Below, piece after piece: positions 39,751 to 42,097 of a DNA stretch of 42,097 nucleotides (positions are counted from its first letter, which is position 1; every line of letters begins with the position of its first letter). The notes under the pieces are model-generated. The model was not told the origin of the DNA, ran no database searches, and was given only the letters and a program-made list of their open reading frames with translations. The position numbers and the translations under genes were made by a program. This DNA comes from a virus. The stretch is from positions 1 to 42,097 of IMG/VR virus record IMGVR_UViG_3300047483_000436, one strand, 5' to 3'.

Positions 39751-39901
39751 CTGTAGTGGGGGGATTCGAACCACCCAAGTGGAGATTCAATTGATAACAT
39801 CGTTCGCATGCATGCTGGTGGTCTACCCCATATTATCAATCTGTTTCTTTATCCACACCCCCGAGACAGGAGGGCACGTCTGCCAATTTCGTCACACTAC
39901 A
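39751..39901 (-). tRNA. Unusual tRNA with ~80-nt variable region
   Basis: Acceptor TGTAGTG pairs with CACTACA. The D arm (AAATTGGCAGACG) looks Leu-like. The anticodon arm CCCTC-CTGTCTC-GGGGG would give GTC (Asp). The T arm is GGTGG-TTCGAAT-CCCCC, with one T.C mismatch. Between anticodon and T arms lie about 80 nt that fold on themselves: GTGGA/TCCAC, then ATTGATAA/TTATCAAT, then a 35-nt head with GCATGCATGC. CCA is not encoded. Identity unsure: it may be a real long-arm tRNA, a decayed one or a tRNA-like RNA. Confidence 0.6.
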
Positions 39902-39906
39902 ATCTG

Positions 39907-39991
39907 CGGAGGCGGTAGGATTCGAACCTACGATACCTTTCGGTATAACGGTTTTCAAGACCGCCGCGTTCGACCACTCTGCCACGCCTCC
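39907..39991 (-). tRNA. tRNA-Ser(UGA), copy 1
   Basis: 85 nt. Acceptor GGAGGCG/CGCCTCC, anticodon loop CTTGAAA (anticodon TGA), class II long variable arm and T loop TTCGAAT. Discriminator G; CCA not fully encoded. Five nt before the unusual tRNA, so one transcript. Confidence 0.93.
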
Positions 39992-40026
39992 TTTGTATAT
40001 ACTTATATATATACTATTTTATTTTT

Positions 40027-41106
40027 TTAATTAAAAAAATTATTGATTTCATCGATTAAGGTTTCTGTATAATTAGACCCAAGCTTTTTCAATAATGTTT
40101 TATTATGGTTTAGTTTTTGTTGTGTTTCAACTGAATAATAAAACTCATCTGTCATATTATTTCTAAAATCTTCAATGTTATCGAAAAATAATTCGAATCC
40201 TAAATTTTTTAGTGTATTAGATAAGATTGGACTATGTTCATGTACAAAGATAACGTTATCATATATTATAGGATATACTACCTTTCTACTTAACGTATGA
40301 TTGTAATATTCGTATTCATTTGGATTATCACTTAATCCAAAAAATGGTTCACAAATTATATTAAATTTAGATTCAATGTGCAACAATTGTGCTTTTTGTT
40401 GTGCATCATTTTGATTATGAACATCAACTTCTTCAGGTTGTAATACCAATGAATCTAAATAATTAAAATCTATTCCATTTTTTTCAGCATAATCTTTATA
40501 CATAGTTTTATATACATTTGAATTAAATGTATAGTTGTTATGATAAGAAATTATGTTATTTGGATTATGCAATTCATTCCAATTTTTAAGATAGGTTATT
40601 ATTAAATCTCTATTTATTTTTCTATTATAATTTAAAAAAAGTAATTTTTTATTTTTAGGTCTAGTCAAATGAGATGGTAAACCACCAGAATTTTGCATCA
40701 GAGTAGCAGCAGTATTTGCTAGTATTCTGGTAGGATAGTCATTTGGATATTTTACTTTTAAAAAATCATTAATACTACAATTAAATGAATGTATAAATAA
40801 TTTAACATCGGATTCCATACACAAATCGATAAAATATGATACTGATTCATAATCATAAGCTAATTCTTCAGATTCAAAATATATAATTTTTTTATATCTA
40901 TCCGTTATTTGTTTTAAATTATCTTTAATTATGGATTTACGTTCATCTGAAACCTCATATGGTGTTTCATCATCAATACGATAAGACATAGATTTAATCA
41001 TATACCCATCTATGATATAGATATCGCTATCATTTAGTAAACTTTTTATTTGTGTAGTATTACTAAATTTAGTAAAAGAATTTGAAAATATTTCATTAAC
41101 GTCCAT
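40027..41106 (-). CDS. Glycosyltransferase-like phage protein
   Basis: 359 aa. [20 protein letters not shown] (about 150-170) and a C-terminal [13 protein letters not shown]...[21 protein letters not shown]...[12 protein letters not shown], where the Glu of CEPF and the Lys of RKVVYP would sit at the nucleotide-sugar site of a GT-B-type enzyme. Likely paralogue of the 29423-30556 protein. No signal peptide. Follows the structured RNA region. Confidence 0.55.
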   Translation of the reverse strand: MDVNEIFSNSFTKFSNTTQIKSLLNDSDIYIIDGYMIKSMSYRIDDETPYEVSDERKSIIKDNLKQITDRYKKIIYFESEELAYDYESVSYFIDLCMESDVKLFIHSFNCSINDFLKVKYPNDYPTRILANTAATLMQNSGGLPSHLTRPKNKKLLFLNYNRKINRDLIITYLKNWNELHNPNNIISYHNNYTFNSNVYKTMYKDYAEKNGIDFNYLDSLVLQPEEVDVHNQNDAQQKAQLLHIESKFNIICEPFFGLSDNPNEYEYYNHTLSRKVVYPIIYDNVIFVHEHSPILSNTLKNLGFELFFDNIEDFRNNMTDEFYYSVETQQKLNHNKTLLKKLGSNYTETLIDEINNFFN

Positions 41107-41128
41107 ATGGTATTTTTATATAATAAAT

Positions 41129-41329
41129 GAGTGTTGGAGAGACGAATCAGATTTTTTAAGATAACCAGGTTTCAGCGAGGGTTGAGTTCATTGAAAGTGG
41201 GCGATTGTTGACTCTAAAAGGTTTGAAGGTTGTGTATCGTTCTATATCTTAATCGTTCATCCGCTATGTGCCAACATAGTTGAATTGTAAGATTATATTA
41301 AGAAAACTTTCATCGTCTCTCCTCTACTC
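41129..41329 (-). ncRNA. Probable structured RNA
   Basis: A 231-nt gene-free stretch with raised GC. Its ends pair exactly: GGAGAGACGA (41136-41145) with TCGTCTCTCC (41313-41322), extended across a symmetric 3x3 internal loop by GAGT (41129-41132) with ACTC (41326-41329). Inside, TTAAGATA pairs with TATCTTAA and CTATGTGCCAACATAG forms a 6-bp hairpin. Minus strand is given because all neighbours are on it, but the pairing works on both. It matches no RNA family I recognise; tmRNA and tRNA are excluded. Confidence 0.55.
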
Positions 41330-41337
41330 AATATCAG

Positions 41338-41766
41338 TTAGATATTCGTATTTGCATTATGAACATCTAATTCATTTTGAAGTCTTTCAATCGTATCTTC
41401 CATTGATTTAATCTTACCTGCAATTTCCACTACCGATAATTCAACTTCTTTGACTGAAATGACACTTCCATAACGAGATTCTTGTTTACCTTCATCCGTT
41501 GGAATTTTTTTCAATTCTTTAATTCTACCCTTAGCCTCAGCTAATTCAAAAATCAAATGATACACCGGCATATTTGCTTTATGTAATTTGGTTTTCAATT
41601 CAACTAACTCTTTAGTTAAGGTAGCAGAACGTTGTAATGCTCCTTCGATTTGGTATCTACGAGGATTACCTTCTTCGATTGAATTATACTTTTTAGCAAT
41701 TTCGTATTGCTCCTTAATTTCGCCAACTAATTTGTTTTTTAGTTTTAACGCTTGTTTTACATTCAT
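41338..41766 (-). CDS. Coiled-coil protein, DIP1984-like pattern
   Basis: 142 aa, almost all helix with two long amphipathic stretches (1-75 and 95-138). The ALKLKNKLVGEI start and LHKANMPVYHLIFELAEAKGR middle resemble DIP1984-type proteins of unknown role; weak. It lies between tRNA-Ser copy 2 and the structured RNA. Confidence 0.55.
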   Translation of the reverse strand: MNVKQALKLKNKLVGEIKEQYEIAKKYNSIEEGNPRRYQIEGALQRSATLTKELVELKTKLHKANMPVYHLIFELAEAKGRIKELKKIPTDEGKQESRYGSVISVKEVELSVVEIAGKIKSMEDTIERLQNELDVHNANTNI

Positions 41767-41791
41767 TGTTTTTAGTTTTAAATTTAAAAAT

Positions 41792-41879
41792 TGGAGGAGA
41801 GTGAGGGATTCGAACCCCCGGCCCGGTTACGAGCAGTGGTTTTCAAGACCACCTCAATCGACCACTCTGACAACTCTCC
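41792..41879 (-). tRNA. tRNA-Ser(UGA), copy 2, with CCA
   Basis: 88 nt with the encoded CCA. Acceptor GGAGAGT/ACTCTCC, anticodon loop CTTGAAA (TGA), long variable arm, T loop TTCGAAT. Same anticodon as copy 1 but a different body, so an independent gene rather than a recent duplicate. The discriminator reads T where Ser normally has G. Confidence 0.9.
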
Positions 41880-41905
41880 GTTTAACTATCGTTCTTTATG
41901 TTAGT

Positions 41906-42097
41906 TTATAAAGTTAATCTCATTTGTCTGAACGCATCTTTAATTTCGTTCATTTCTTTTAATAAATCATCATTCGTAATTGGAATATCCTTTCGAATTC
42001 GTGCTTCCAATTTATCTAATCGAGAATCTAATAACGCAACTAATTCTTTCTCTACCGCAACTAATTCTTCCTCTACTCTATCAATATTTGTTTGTAG
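41906..42097 (-). CDS. Coiled-coil protein (partial at right edge)
   Basis: Frame open from the window edge to TAA at 41906: 63 residues, heptad-rich (ELVAVEKELVALLDSRLDKL) and ending FRQMRLTL. No start within the window. Probably a small structural or accessory coiled coil. Confidence 0.6.
   Translation of the reverse strand, partial: LQTNIDRVEEELVAVEKELVALLDSRLDKLEARIRKDIPITNDDLLKEMNEIKDAFRQMRLTL

Noticed and set aside
39795-39880. Group I intron in the unusual tRNA
   Set aside because: The insertion is only about 80 nt and lies after the anticodon arm, not in the loop; no group I core.
39779-40030. Plus-strand ORF of 83 aa with a [16 protein letters not shown] stretch
   Set aside because: It is the antisense of tRNA-Ser and the unusual tRNA; this spurious peptide is typical of tRNA antisense frames.
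41588-41911. Plus-strand ORF of 107 aa
   Set aside because: Antisense to the coiled-coil gene and tRNA-Ser copy 2; no other plus-strand gene exists in the window.
1-42097. CRISPR array, insertion sequence or integrase/attachment site
   Set aside because: No regularly spaced repeats, transposase or integrase motifs were seen on either strand.

Overview
The window reads as about 42 kb of a large, AT-rich tailed-phage genome of the T4-like type, most likely infecting a Bacteroidota (flavobacterial) host. The phage call rests on a T4 gp55-like late sigma factor, a UvsW-type helicase, PhoH, UV endonuclease UvsE, thymidylate synthase, dCMP deaminase, a deoxyribonucleotidase, peptide deformylase, Hsp20, tRNAs and many short overlapping unknown genes, all on the minus strand. 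The host call rests on nine promoters of Bacteroidota form (TTGG, 20 nt from TTG to TAnnTT), two lipoproteins with a KDE surface-export signal after the lipobox cysteine, and mostly A/T-rich leaders in place of Shine-Dalgarno sites. No capsid, portal or terminase gene was recognised here.

Layout in transcription order (high to low coordinates). 42.1-38.7 kb: coiled-coil genes, two tRNA-Ser(UGA), an unusual tRNA with an ~80-nt variable region, a probable structured RNA (41129-41329), a glycosyltransferase-like gene and small genes. 38.6-36.8 kb: a B12-binding-type radical SAM protein closed by a terminator. 36.7-33.0 kb: small unknown genes, a SWIM zinc-finger peptide and dCMP deaminase. 33.0-29.4 kb: a large protein with a glycine-rich hydrophobic segment, PhoH and a glycosyltransferase-like protein closed by a terminator. 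29.3-24.8 kb: small genes, a surface beta-propeller lipoprotein, deoxyribonucleotidase, a second surface lipoprotein, an HD hydrolase and Hsp20 behind tandem palindromes.

24.6-16.7 kb is the most unusual part: an eleven-gene minus-strand cassette between two near-identical terminators that carry a 17-bp direct repeat. It encodes three 2-oxoglutarate/Fe(II) oxygenases, a flavin-dependent tryptophan halogenase, three sulfotransferase-like proteins, a zinc-ribbon protein, a 231-aa unknown, a 46-aa peptide and a 495-aa protein. The last ends in a Hint (intein-like) domain with a terminal His-Asn followed by a 28-residue tail holding six cysteines in mirror-symmetric spacing. Seven of the eleven proteins, from unrelated families, share the C-terminal motif [K/N]-[S/T]-[L/I]-[L/I]. 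I infer, without proof, a phage protein- or peptide-modification system whose enzymes may dock through this tail.

16.7-1 kb: a membrane coiled-coil EF-hand protein, UvsE, a metallophosphoesterase, the UvsW-like helicase, a DxD glycosyltransferase, thymidylate synthase, another oxygenase, a nucleotidyltransferase, peptide deformylase, the late sigma factor, a NodU/TobZ-type carbamoyltransferase, a secreted protein, a holin-like membrane protein and an Ntn-hydrolase.

Every family name comes from motif reading; no database search was run.
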